This document shows, piece after piece, positions 1 through 5,973 of a stretch of DNA of 8,663 bases. The first letter of the stretch is position 1; every line of letters starts with the position of its first letter. Made by a program: the position numbers and the translations under genes. Below the pieces are notes generated by a model. It was not told the DNA's origin. It did not search any database and saw nothing but the letters and a program-made list of their open reading frames with translations. Origin of the DNA: Chthonomonas sp. UBA2391 (GTDB lineage Bacteria; Armatimonadota; Fimbriimonadia; Fimbriimonadales; Fimbriimonadaceae); assembly GCA_002343825.1 (NCBI GenBank), contig DDSL01000089.1:1-8663 (forward strand), read 5' to 3'.

Positions 1-47
1 GGGCGTGGGCGCTTCTTCCTCCCTAGTCTTAGGGTGGTCAAGGTCCG
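1..47. repeat. Direct repeat, copy 1 (left end cut by window)
   Basis: The core at 13-47 matches 140-174 with a constant offset of 127 bp and 3 mismatches in 35 positions. Weaker similarity continues left to the window edge (1-12 against 127-138, 8 of 12 matching, with one extra T in the second copy). The core contains CCCTA-GTCT-TAGGG (21-34), a perfect 5-bp hairpin in this copy. It lies downstream of the comM stop codon and has no coding signal. The left end probably continues outside the window. Direct observation; the repeat family is not recognised. Confidence 0.75.
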
Positions 48-68
48 TCTCGCAACCCACCCAAGCTA

Positions 69-107
69 GGGGTGCGGAGCGCGGACCTCTCGGTGTCCAC
101 GCACCCC
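69..107. repeat. Long GC-rich inverted repeat between the direct repeats
   Basis: GGGGTGCG at 69-76 is the exact complement of CGCACCCC at 100-107. Inside it, GGAC (83-86) pairs with GTCC (95-98) around an 8-nt loop, leaving a 6-nt bulge on one side and 1 nt on the other. Competing pairings exist: CACCC at 58-62 with GGGTG at 70-74, and CACC at 102-105 with GGTG at 114-117. There is no T-run on either side, so it does not look like an intrinsic terminator. It may be part of a structured intergenic repeat unit or of an RNA. Confidence 0.6.
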
Positions 108-126
108 GGCGCCGGTGAGTGGTCGG

Positions 127-174
127 GGGAGTGCCCGGTTTCTTCCTCCCTAGTCTACGGGTGGTCAAGGCCCG
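127..174. repeat. Direct repeat, copy 2
   Basis: Second copy of the element at 1-47. The 35-bp core is 140-174. It differs at 157-158 (AC instead of TA) and at 171 (C instead of T). The two adjacent changes destroy the inner pairs of the small hairpin that is perfect in copy 1, so a conserved hairpin is not the obvious reason for the similarity. It ends 36 bp before the comM stop codon (minus strand). Confidence 0.75.
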
Positions 175-210
175 CGCTCTACGAAGAAAGGCTTCCGCGA
201 TCCGGCAAGG

Positions 211-1725
211 CTACCAACCGATCTCGCGATACTGGACCGCCTCGGCCAGGTGGCGCTTTTCAACCGCATCCGATTCGGCCAGGTCGGCAATCGTCCTGGC
301 GACCTTCAGGAGCCGGTCAAACACTCGGGCCGAGATGTTCATCCGGGTCGCGACCTGCTGCATAAATTGTCGCGATTCGTCCGTCACCTGGATCTCGTCG
401 CGGATCTGCCGGGGGGACATCTTCGCGTTGGTGATCGCCGCCCCGAATCGCTGGGCCTGACGCTCTCGGGCCCGCATGACGCGCTCACGGATTGCCGCAC
501 TCGGTTCACCTGGCTTCAGGTCCAAAAGCTCGTCGGGCTTCAGCCGCGGAACCTGAACATGGATATCGATCCGGTCGAGAATCGGTCCGCTGATCCGCGA
601 AGCGTAGCGACCGCAAGTCGCCGGGCTGCCGACGCACTGCGCCTCGGGATAGCCCTTGAATCCGCAAGGGCAGGGGTTCATCGCCCCGATCACGCAACAC
701 TGGGCCGGAAAGGTGAGGGTATTGCTCACCCGGCTCACGGTCGCCACCCCGTCTTCCATCGGCTGCCGCAAACTTTCGAGAACGCCTCGGTCAAACTCGG
801 GCATCTCATCCAAAAAGAGAACCCCCAGATGAGCAAGGCTGATCTCTCCGGGCCGAGGGTTCTTTCCACCTCCCACCACCGCCGCATAGCTCGCGGTGTG
901 GTGAGGAGTGCGGAACGGGCGCTCCCACATCAGACCGGGCTTTCCGCCCTTCTCGCCCGCCGCGCTATAGATGCGCGTCACTTCGATGCTCTCGGGCAGG
1001 GTAAGCGGGGGGAGGATCGTGGGAAGCCGACGGGCCAGCATCGTCTTCCCACTCCCCGGGGGCCCCACCATCAGGCAGTTGTGACCGCCCGCCGCCGCGA
1101 TCTCCAGCGCCCGCACCGCGTGGACCTGGCCCTTGATGTCGCTGTAGTCGATCTCATACGTCGGATGGGGCCTAAGCTCGTCCGGACGAGGCTGGTAGGG
1201 CTGGACCAAAAGAGAGCCGTTCATCAGCTCCGCAAACTCCAGCAGGGTCTCCACCCCATAGATCTCCACCCCCGAAGCAATCGCCGCCTCGGGGGCATTC
1301 CAACGCGGCAAGATGATCCGGCGAAAACCCTTCTCGTGCGCCAACAAAGCCGCGTTCACCGCCCCATGGATCGGACGAACCGCACCGTCCAAACCAAGCT
1401 CACCCAAGATCAGCGTTCCTGCTAACTCGCTTGCCGGGATTTGCTCCGTCGCCGCCAGCACCGCCGCCGCAATGGGGAGGTCGAGGCTCGGGCCCTCCTT
1501 GCGAATATCGCCTGGAGCGAGGTTGCACAAGATTGTCTGGTTCGGGATCCGGAATTGGCCGTTCCGCAAGGCCGACTTCACCCGCTCGCTGCTCTCCTGA
1601 ACCGCCTTATCGGGCAACCCGACGATCACGAACTTCGGCTCCCGCGCGCCGATCAGATCGACCTCGACCACAATGGGCAGGGCCTCGATCCCATTCAGGG
1701 TCGCACTGTGGGCCTGGGCGATCAT
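211..1725 (-). CDS. comM: ComM/YifB family Mg-chelatase-like AAA+ ATPase
   Basis: The 504-aa protein has the full ComM/YifB architecture and usual length. Residues about 1-170 form the Lon-protease-like ChlI domain, with the family motif GLPDKAVQESSERV at 36-49. The AAA+ core has Walker A GPPGSGKT at 221-228, Walker B VLFLDE at 302-307 and a probable arginine finger in GPILDRID (R385). A four-cysteine cluster follows NP (C352, C354, C364, C371), probably metal-binding. The C-terminal Mg_chelatase_C helix bundle is at about 430-500. In Gram-negative relatives ComM is a hexameric helicase that promotes branch migration when transformed DNA recombines; in non-competent bacteria its role is less clear. 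The ATG at 1725 gives the expected N-terminus, although no good Shine-Dalgarno precedes it. It is the last minus-strand gene here, 69 bp after an AT-rich membrane-protein gene, and need not belong to the same transcript. The reading frame looks intact. Confidence 0.95.
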   Translation of the reverse strand: MIAQAHSATLNGIEALPIVVEVDLIGAREPKFVIVGLPDKAVQESSERVKSALRNGQFRIPNQTILCNLAPGDIRKEGPSLDLPIAAAVLAATEQIPASELAGTLILGELGLDGAVRPIHGAVNAALLAHEKGFRRIILPRWNAPEAAIASGVEIYGVETLLEFAELMNGSLLVQPYQPRPDELRPHPTYEIDYSDIKGQVHAVRALEIAAAGGHNCLMVGPPGSGKTMLARRLPTILPPLTLPESIEVTRIYSAAGEKGGKPGLMWERPFRTPHHTASYAAVVGGGKNPRPGEISLAHLGVLFLDEMPEFDRGVLESLRQPMEDGVATVSRVSNTLTFPAQCCVIGAMNPCPCGFKGYPEAQCVGSPATCGRYASRISGPILDRIDIHVQVPRLKPDELLDLKPGEPSAAIRERVMRARERQAQRFGAAITNAKMSPRQIRDEIQVTDESRQFMQQVATRMNISARVFDRLLKVARTIADLAESDAVEKRHLAEAVQYREIGW

Positions 1726-1794
1726 CGCTCACGCAGTCTACACGGGAACTCCCGATCTCCGCCTTAGAGCCCAGACTAGTTTAGATTCTTATGA

Positions 1795-2415
1795 TTAGCT
1801 TTTTTCCGCTCTAGGCTTGTGCAACGAGATAACTTCTCCGATGCACAGAATTACACTGATTGTCATTATGCATGAGAAAACTACTATTGCTTGGAGGTTT
1901 GTTGTCGAGGTGTGAAGTAGAAGAAGGGCAATGACCAAGTAGGCAATCTGAGCAAAAAAAACGTGGAAGAGGAACCCAAACGTCGCTTTGGGCCGCTCTG
2001 ACCATAAGAGCGCAACCCAGGGCGCGACGGCGATCCCGTACGACCAAATAATCGTTGGAATGATATTTTTCCCGTTCACATCCATCATGAAGAACATCAT
2101 AATCGCACAGCACCATATGGTCATCATCATTGCAAAGTAGACATTTGCAACCGCCTCTATCAAGAGCGAAGTGGTCTGGTGGCCTCTATCTTTCAGCTTG
2201 GCGACTCGTGCTACAAGGAGTGCCACAGGACCTAGAGCAAGTCCTAAAATGGCCTGGGCTGAAAGAAAAATAAGTAGTCCGGAGATCAGTGTCTTCCACT
2301 CGTGGAGTGTGACTAGCCAGATACCTGCAATGAGTGCTCCTAAGGCGGGGAGAAAACAAACCAGTTGGTGAACAATGAGAATCAGACTGGCTAAAAACTT
2401 CATTTTCTGCTCCAT
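1795..2415 (-). CDS. Uncharacterised six-helix integral membrane protein
   Basis: 206 aa, family not recognised. Hydrophobic segments lie at about 7-36, 42-69, 83-111, 118-139, 144-168 and 173-197, giving roughly six transmembrane helices with short polar links (RVAKLKDRGHQ at 70-80; MDVNGKN at 111-117) and a basic tail KPRAEKS. No catalytic motif, signal-peptide cleavage site or soluble domain is evident. The third helix is rich in Met and contains CC (102-103). The start at 2415 is favoured by AAGGAG 10 nt upstream; an internal ATG four codons later is possible. Base composition is clearly lower in GC than in the flanking genes, and A/T-ending codons are common, suggesting recent acquisition or a poorly expressed gene. 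Its ribosome binding site lies inside the end of a 90-aa ORF that it overlaps by 16 nt, so the two may be co-translated. Function unknown. Confidence 0.75.
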   Translation of the reverse strand: MEQKMKFLASLILIVHQLVCFLPALGALIAGIWLVTLHEWKTLISGLLIFLSAQAILGLALGPVALLVARVAKLKDRGHQTTSLLIEAVANVYFAMMMTIWCCAIMMFFMMDVNGKNIIPTIIWSYGIAVAPWVALLWSERPKATFGFLFHVFFAQIAYLVIALLLLHTSTTNLQAIVVFSCIMTISVILCIGEVISLHKPRAEKS

Positions 2416-2672
2416 TGTTTCGGCTCTCCTTGTTGGGACAGTTTATCTGGTGAGTAAAGAGCAACAAACGCACCATCCAATCGCTCCTCAGTCTCTATCA
2501 CACCATCGATGCCTAAAAGAAAAGCGGTAACCAAGAGTTCTCTGGCTCTAATTCGTCGAATCAGAACAGTCGCGGGATAAAGTTTGGTTGCCAGCCTCAA
2601 GAGATAAACTCGGTTTCGGCAGTCTCGCTTGTCACGAAACAGTTCGCACAGATCGCGTGCGATGCAACACAC
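2400..2672 (-). CDS. Possible small hypothetical protein (90 aa)
   Basis: An open frame of 90 codons begins with GTG at 2672 and ends 16 nt inside the following membrane-protein gene. The sequence is not recognised. The N-terminal half is rich in Arg, Leu and Cys (CELFRDKRDCRNRVYLLRLA at 8-27). The middle has a short hydrophobic run (LLVTAFLLGIDGVI, about 46-59), followed by an acidic turn and a polar tail. For it: an uninterrupted frame, and the 16-nt overlap that places the next gene's ribosome binding site in its final codons. Against it: no clear Shine-Dalgarno before the GTG, a start codon inside a long inverted repeat, and low-GC composition. It could be a decayed gene fragment or a chance ORF. 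Position 2673-2762, between it and the ATPase stop codon, holds only candidate control signals. Confidence 0.35.
   Translation of the reverse strand: MCCIARDLCELFRDKRDCRNRVYLLRLATKLYPATVLIRRIRARELLVTAFLLGIDGVIETEERLDGAFVALYSPDKLSQQGEPKQWSRK
2426..2431 (-). promoter_or_regulatory. Shine-Dalgarno AAGGAG for the membrane protein gene
   Basis: On the minus strand AAGGAG is followed by 10 nt and then the ATG at 2415. This is the best ribosome binding site in the AT-rich island and decides the start of the membrane protein. It lies within the last codons of the upstream 90-aa ORF. Confidence 0.65.
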
Positions 2673-2684
2673 GATCTGCGCGAA
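2643..2684. repeat. 17-bp imperfect inverted repeat
   Basis: The arms 2643-2659 and 2668-2684 are complementary at 15 of 17 positions around an 8-nt loop (2660-2667). In minus-strand RNA it lies 79-120 nt after the P2 ATPase stop codon and is followed by CUGUUUCG, a weak and interrupted U-tract. It could therefore act as a terminator or 3'-end stabiliser for the ATPase mRNA. It also covers the GTG start of the 90-aa ORF, so it could hide that start. Which of these, if either, holds is inference. Confidence 0.6.
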
Positions 2685-2726
2685 CGCTACCTTAAAGGCC
2701 TTCTACAAGTCAAGCTCGATAGTTTG

Positions 2727-2756
2727 ATCTTTCTTTCAACGTATCCGTATTGTCAA
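2727..2756 (-). promoter_or_regulatory. Candidate promoter for the AT-rich island
   Basis: A perfect -35 hexamer TTGACA (2756-2751, minus strand) is followed after 18 bp by AAAGAT (2732-2727), a poor -10. It sits just after the ATPase stop codon and would drive the 90-aa ORF and membrane-protein gene independently. The weak -10 makes this uncertain. Confidence 0.25.
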
Positions 2757-2762
2757 GCAAAG

Positions 2763-5513
2763 CTAGCCCTTCCGACGACCCCGGATCAGCTTCTCCACCG
2801 TGATCACCGGCAAGATGATGGCCCCCGCTAAGGCTGCAAAGCCAATGTCCCGCAAGCTCAAAGCCTGAGTCCCAAAGACCTGCTGCAAAGGCGGAGCAAA
2901 GATGAACGCCATCTGCAAGCCGATCAAGGCCGCAATCCCAACAAAGACCGTCTTGTTGCTAAAGAGCCCGATCCGGAAGATCGAATCCTTCAAAGACCGG
3001 CAGTTCAGCATGTAGAAGATCTGGAAAGCGATCACCGTTGTAACCGCCATCGTCTGAGCCTTGCTGATCGCCAAAGCCTCCGCAACCCCCGACGCCTTCG
3101 CCGCATTGAACTCATACAAGAAGAGCCCAATCGCGCCCACCGTCATGATGATCGCGGCCAAAAACGTCCGGAACACCACAAACGGATTCAACACCGGAGC
3201 CCCCGGATCCCGAGGAGGACGAGACATGACATCCGGCTCCTTCGCTTCAAAGGCAAGCGGCAAAGCCAAAGCCACCGTCGCCACCAGGTTGATCCAAAGC
3301 AACTGTGTCGGCAACATTGGCACCAGCAGCTCCCCACCCACAAAGGGGAAGAACGCGACCGCGTACATCAAGATCAGGGCCAAGCCCAGGTTCGTCGGCA
3401 AAACAAACGCCAAGGACTTGATCAAGTTGTCATAGACCCGACGCCCTTCCTCAACCGCCGCCGCGATGCTGGCAAAGTTGTCGTCGGTCAAAACGATGTC
3501 TGCCGCTTCCTTCGTCACCGAGGTCCCGGTGATCCCCATCGCAACCCCAATATTGGACTGCTTGAGAGCCGGAGCATCGTTCACTCCGTCCCCAGTCATC
3601 GCCGCCACCGCTCCACGGGCCTGCAAGGCCCGCACCAGCCGCAGCTTGTGTTCGGGCGAAACTCGAGCAAAGACGTTGGTCTGCCGAACGGCGTCTTCCA
3701 TCTGCTTGTCGTCCATCTCGGCCAGCTGAGTCCCGGTGATCGCCTTCTGGTCGGTCAGGATGCCTAGTTGCCGCCCAATCGCGGCCGCCGTTCCCTTGTG
3801 GTCGCCGGTGATCATCTTGACTTCGATCCCTGCCCGATGACAGGCCGCAATCGCGTCGATGGCTTCCTTGCGCGGTGGGTCGATCATGCCCTGGAGGCCA
3901 AGGAAGGTCAGGCCTCCATCCACATCTTCAAAGGCAAGCTCGGACTTGTCCCCCAAGGTCTTCTGAGCAAAGGCCAGTACGCGCATTCCATCCGCGGCAA
4001 AAGTCTCAACCTGGTCCAGAACATCTTGCTCGGTGATCCCTTCCGGCAGAGTGCTTCGTCGAAGAACTACCTCTGGGGCACCCTTGATCAAGACCAGGTT
4101 GTCCCCTACCGGTACCCGGTGCAGAGTCGCCATAAACTGGTTTTCCGACTCAAACGGGATCGCATCCAGCCGAGGCGACTGAGCCTTGGTCGGTTCGGGT
4201 TCGATGCCAAGCTTTTGGGCTGAAACCACGAGTGCGCCTTCGGTCGGGTCGCCAGTCAATTTCCATTGCTCGCCCTCATGCTTCAGCGCCGCGTCGTTAC
4301 ACAGCAGCCCAGCTTCCAGCAACTGTCGGACCGGAACCGAAACCTCGGACGGGGAACCCTCTCGGAGCAACTCGCCCACTGGTTCGTAGCCAACTCCGGT
4401 GACCGTGTAGGTGCCGTCCGGAGTCCAGAGCGCCTGGACGGTCATCTCGTTCTTGGTGAGCGTGCCCGTCTTGTCGCTGCAAATTACGGTGGTGCTACCC
4501 AGCGTCTCGACCGCGGGAAGCTTTCGGATCACGGCTCGCCGGGCGGCCATGCGCTGCACGCCGATTGCCAGGGCAATGGTCACGATGGCGGGAAGACCTT
4601 CGGGAATCGCACCCACAGCCAAGGCGATGGCAAAGATTGCCGTCTCTCGAAGAGCGTCCGCCAGAGCCAGACCCGTCTCGTTCATCATCCGAACGGAGCC
4701 GATGATCAGCATCAGAACCGAGATCGCAACGATAGCGATGGTGATGATCTTGCCAATTTGACCGAGAGCTTTGGTCAGCGGGGTCTCAAGGTCGGCTGCG
4801 CTCTCCAACATCTCGCTGATGCGACCCAATTCGGTTCGCGCCCCGGTTTCGACCACGACGGCCGTTCCCGTTCCGTAGGTCACAAGGGTTCCGCCGAAGA
4901 GCATATTGGTCCGGTCGCCGAGGCTTGCGTCTTCGGCCACGACGGAAAGACTCTTCTCAACCGGGACTGACTCTCCGGTGAGAGCCGCCTCTTCGACCAT
5001 CAAGGTCCGAGATTGGAGCAACCTGAGGTCGGCGGGGATCTTGTCTCCGCTTGCAAGCAACACAACATCACCGGGCACGAGGTCGGCGACGGGAATGGTC
5101 ACCTTCTCTCCATCTCGGAGTGCGGTGGTCGTTTCCGGAATCATATTGACCAGCGCCTGGATGGCCTGCCCAGCCCGAAACTCTTGAACGAAACCGATGA
5201 TCGTGTTGAGAACGACGACGGCAAGGATGACAAGTCCGTTCTTGAGTCCATCCTTGGGGTCCACCGCGATGGCAACGCCCGAGCTGGCGATCAGCACCCA
5301 GATGAGTGGGTTGTTGATCTGCCGCCAGAGTAGCTGGAGGGGTCCATCGGCCTGCTTTCGAGGCAGGACGTTGGGGCCGTGCTCAGCACGGAGGCGTTCG
5401 ACCTGGTTTGTGGCGAGCCCTTCTGCCGAGGAGCCTAACTTTTGGAGGACCTCATCGTGGGTTTGGGCATGCCAAATTGGGCTTTGGAGTGTGGGTTTTT
5501 CCATTACGTTCAT
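2763..5513 (-). CDS. P2-type cation-translocating ATPase, probable Mn2+ (or Ca2+) exporter
   Basis: 916 aa, full length for a P2-type pump. In order: cation-ATPase N domain (about 11-52); M1-M2 (60-113); actuator domain with TGES at 179-182; M3-M4 (253-318) with PEGLP at 304-308; phosphorylation motif DKTGT at 347-351; KGAPE in the nucleotide domain (477-481); TGD at 569-571; hinge GDGVNDAPAL at 641-650; and the C-terminal six helices M5-M10 (about 699-908). It should couple ATP hydrolysis to export of a divalent cation across the inner membrane. A gapless alignment of M4-M6 to SERCA from memory keeps the Glu of PEGL (E305), N708 and N742. It replaces Glu771 by L711, Thr799 by A745 and Asp800 by T746, so classical two-site Ca2+ binding is not expected. 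A yybP-ykoY riboswitch upstream points to Mn2+, as for known riboswitch-controlled P-type Mn exporters. The ATG at 5513 follows AGGTGATC with 5-nt spacing and overlaps the stop of a 45-codon ORF (ATGA). The ion is inferred; the family is certain. Confidence 0.95.
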   Translation of the reverse strand: MNVMEKPTLQSPIWHAQTHDEVLQKLGSSAEGLATNQVERLRAEHGPNVLPRKQADGPLQLLWRQINNPLIWVLIASSGVAIAVDPKDGLKNGLVILAVVVLNTIIGFVQEFRAGQAIQALVNMIPETTTALRDGEKVTIPVADLVPGDVVLLASGDKIPADLRLLQSRTLMVEEAALTGESVPVEKSLSVVAEDASLGDRTNMLFGGTLVTYGTGTAVVVETGARTELGRISEMLESAADLETPLTKALGQIGKIITIAIVAISVLMLIIGSVRMMNETGLALADALRETAIFAIALAVGAIPEGLPAIVTIALAIGVQRMAARRAVIRKLPAVETLGSTTVICSDKTGTLTKNEMTVQALWTPDGTYTVTGVGYEPVGELLREGSPSEVSVPVRQLLEAGLLCNDAALKHEGEQWKLTGDPTEGALVVSAQKLGIEPEPTKAQSPRLDAIPFESENQFMATLHRVPVGDNLVLIKGAPEVVLRRSTLPEGITEQDVLDQVETFAADGMRVLAFAQKTLGDKSELAFEDVDGGLTFLGLQGMIDPPRKEAIDAIAACHRAGIEVKMITGDHKGTAAAIGRQLGILTDQKAITGTQLAEMDDKQMEDAVRQTNVFARVSPEHKLRLVRALQARGAVAAMTGDGVNDAPALKQSNIGVAMGITGTSVTKEAADIVLTDDNFASIAAAVEEGRRVYDNLIKSLAFVLPTNLGLALILMYAVAFFPFVGGELLVPMLPTQLLWINLVATVALALPLAFEAKEPDVMSRPPRDPGAPVLNPFVVFRTFLAAIIMTVGAIGLFLYEFNAAKASGVAEALAISKAQTMAVTTVIAFQIFYMLNCRSLKDSIFRIGLFSNKTVFVGIAALIGLQMAFIFAPPLQQVFGTQALSLRDIGFAALAGAIILPVITVEKLIRGRRKG

Positions 5514-5647
5514 CGGGAGATCACCTTGCGCAAGAGCCTGACTAGGAGCTTGGCGAGCAGGGACTTGACGACCATGCGGCCGCCATGGGGTGAGGAGGAA
5601 CGACGCTTGCGCCGCCCCGAGACGAGGTTCTTGAGAAGCCTTTCCAT
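5510..5647 (-). CDS. Small basic peptide ORF (45 aa) overlapping the ATPase start
   Basis: This 45-codon frame is not a recognised gene. It starts with ATG at 5647 and stops at TGA sharing ATGA with the ATPase start. Reading: an N-terminal MERLLKNLVSG, a basic patch RRKRR at 12-16, a Ser/Pro/Gly linker (17-23), then a probable amphipathic helix (25-44) with Lys/Arg at 28, 33, 37, 40-41 and 45 on a Leu/Val background. There are 14 Lys/Arg against one Glu (net about +13). About 36 of 44 sense codons after the start end in G or C, as expected for a real gene here. An in-frame stop at 5672-5674 rules out a longer form. It starts 27 nt after the riboswitch aptamer. No Shine-Dalgarno is visible before the ATG, the main reason for doubt. 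It could be a regulatory or leader peptide translationally coupled to the pump, a membrane-binding microprotein, or a chance frame in the leader. Confidence 0.5.
   Translation of the reverse strand: MERLLKNLVSGRRKRRSSSPHGGRMVVKSLLAKLLVRLLRKVISR
5519..5527 (-). promoter_or_regulatory. Ribosome binding site AAGGTGATC of the P2 ATPase
   Basis: AAGGTGATC on the minus strand is complementary to the GATCACCT part of the usual 16S rRNA 3' tail. It lies 5 nt before the ATG at 5513, which fixes that start over the second Met at codon 4. It is embedded in the last codons (K-V-I) of the 45-aa ORF, so ribosomes translating that ORF would pass over it. Confidence 0.7.
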
Positions 5648-5674
5648 TCGCTGATTCGAGTTGTTATCGAGTCA

Positions 5675-5780
5675 CCGAAGGTCTTGCCGATTGTGATCTC
5701 GAGCGGCTGGCCGGGCCGCGTATTGACGCTTCGAGATCCCCTCATCCGAAAGCCGGTGGAGGGCGGCTACTCCCCTTCAG
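5675..5780 (-). promoter_or_regulatory. yybP-ykoY (manganese) riboswitch aptamer
   Basis: Read on the minus strand from 5780. The 5' end CTGAAGGGGAGTAGC carries the family hallmark GGGGAGUAGC, and the 3' end GGCAAGACCTTCGG carries the hallmark GCAAGACC. They close helix P1, CUGAAGG (5780-5774) with CCUUCGG (5681-5675), one G-U pair. P2 is CCCTC (5763-5759) with GAGGG (5743-5739), capped by CCG/CGG. P3 is an 8-bp perfect helix, GATCTCGA (5738-5731) with TCGAGATC (5702-5695). It leads into a CGTCAATA internal loop (5728-5721), like the conserved L3 of the Lactococcus yybP-ykoY RNA as I remember it, and an inner stem GCGGC/GCCGC (5719-5715, 5707-5703). The optional P4 hairpin is absent. In this class Mn2+ binds between L1 and L3 and turns on downstream exporters. 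It lies in the 5' leader of the P2 ATPase, 161 nt before its ATG. No U-rich terminator follows, so control is probably translational or Rho-dependent (inference). Confidence 0.9.
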
Positions 5781-5797
5781 GAGTGTTTGAACATCGG

Positions 5798-5803
5798 TGT
5801 ATA
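5798..5803 (-). promoter_or_regulatory. -10 box for the riboswitch/P2 ATPase transcript
   Basis: TATACA on the minus strand (5803-5798) would start transcription near 5790, about 10 nt before helix P1 of the riboswitch, a sensible leader start. No good -35 sits 16-18 bp upstream; TTGCGC (5830-5825) is 21 bp away. The box is placed mainly by its match to TATAAT and its position relative to the aptamer. The rest of 5804-5934 shows only A/T-rich runs (TTTTTGCGGTTTTTTGCC at 5832-5849) and no gene. Confidence 0.5.
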
Positions 5804-5934
5804 CGCTTACCGAGCCGAGGTCGTGCGCAAGTTTTTGCGGTTTTTTGCCGAGTTATGATGCGATTGCAGAAAAATGGGAACCCTGGGTGTGTGAAGTGAA
5901 CTCAGCGTGAGGTGGCCTTGAGAGGAGGTTTCGC

Positions 5935-5968
5935 TTGCACAATTCCCTCGGAAAACCCGATATACAAT
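5935..5968 (+). promoter_or_regulatory. Promoter of the P1B-4 ATPase, probably leaderless
   Basis: TATACA (5961-5966), or the overlapping TACAAT (5963-5968), ends 5-7 nt before the ATG at 5974. Transcription should therefore start at or next to the start codon. No Shine-Dalgarno fits between box and ATG. A possible -35, TTGCAC (5935-5940), lies 20 bp from TATACA. Such long spacers are typical of MerR-family metal-regulated promoters, but no convincing dyad operator fills this one (only TTCC-ctc-GGAA at 5943-5953). Metal regulation is thus a hint, not a result. Confidence 0.5.
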
Positions 5969-5973
5969 AAGAT

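Noticed and set aside
250..1425. 391-codon plus-strand ORF
   Set aside because: Antisense to comM. The Pro/Arg/His-rich composition is typical of a shadow frame.
1743..1754. CGGG-AACT-CCCG hairpin before comM as a terminator
   Set aside because: Only 4-5 bp, without a T-run on either strand; too weak to call.
4266..4970. 234-codon plus-strand ORF
   Set aside because: Antisense to the P2 ATPase; low-complexity His/Asp/Arg composition from reverse-strand codons.
2763..5513. Naming the P2 ATPase a Ca2+ pump
   Set aside because: Asp800- and Glu771-equivalent residues are missing and a Mn riboswitch precedes the gene; family similarity alone does not fix the ion.
5542..5745. 67-codon minus-strand ORF in the ATPase leader
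   Set aside because: Its first part lies inside the riboswitch aptamer and its second part overlaps the better-supported 45-codon frame. There is no ribosome binding site before its ATG.
5684..5899. 71-codon plus-strand ORF in the divergent spacer
   Set aside because: It is antisense to the riboswitch, runs through the promoter region, has no ribosome binding site and resembles no protein.
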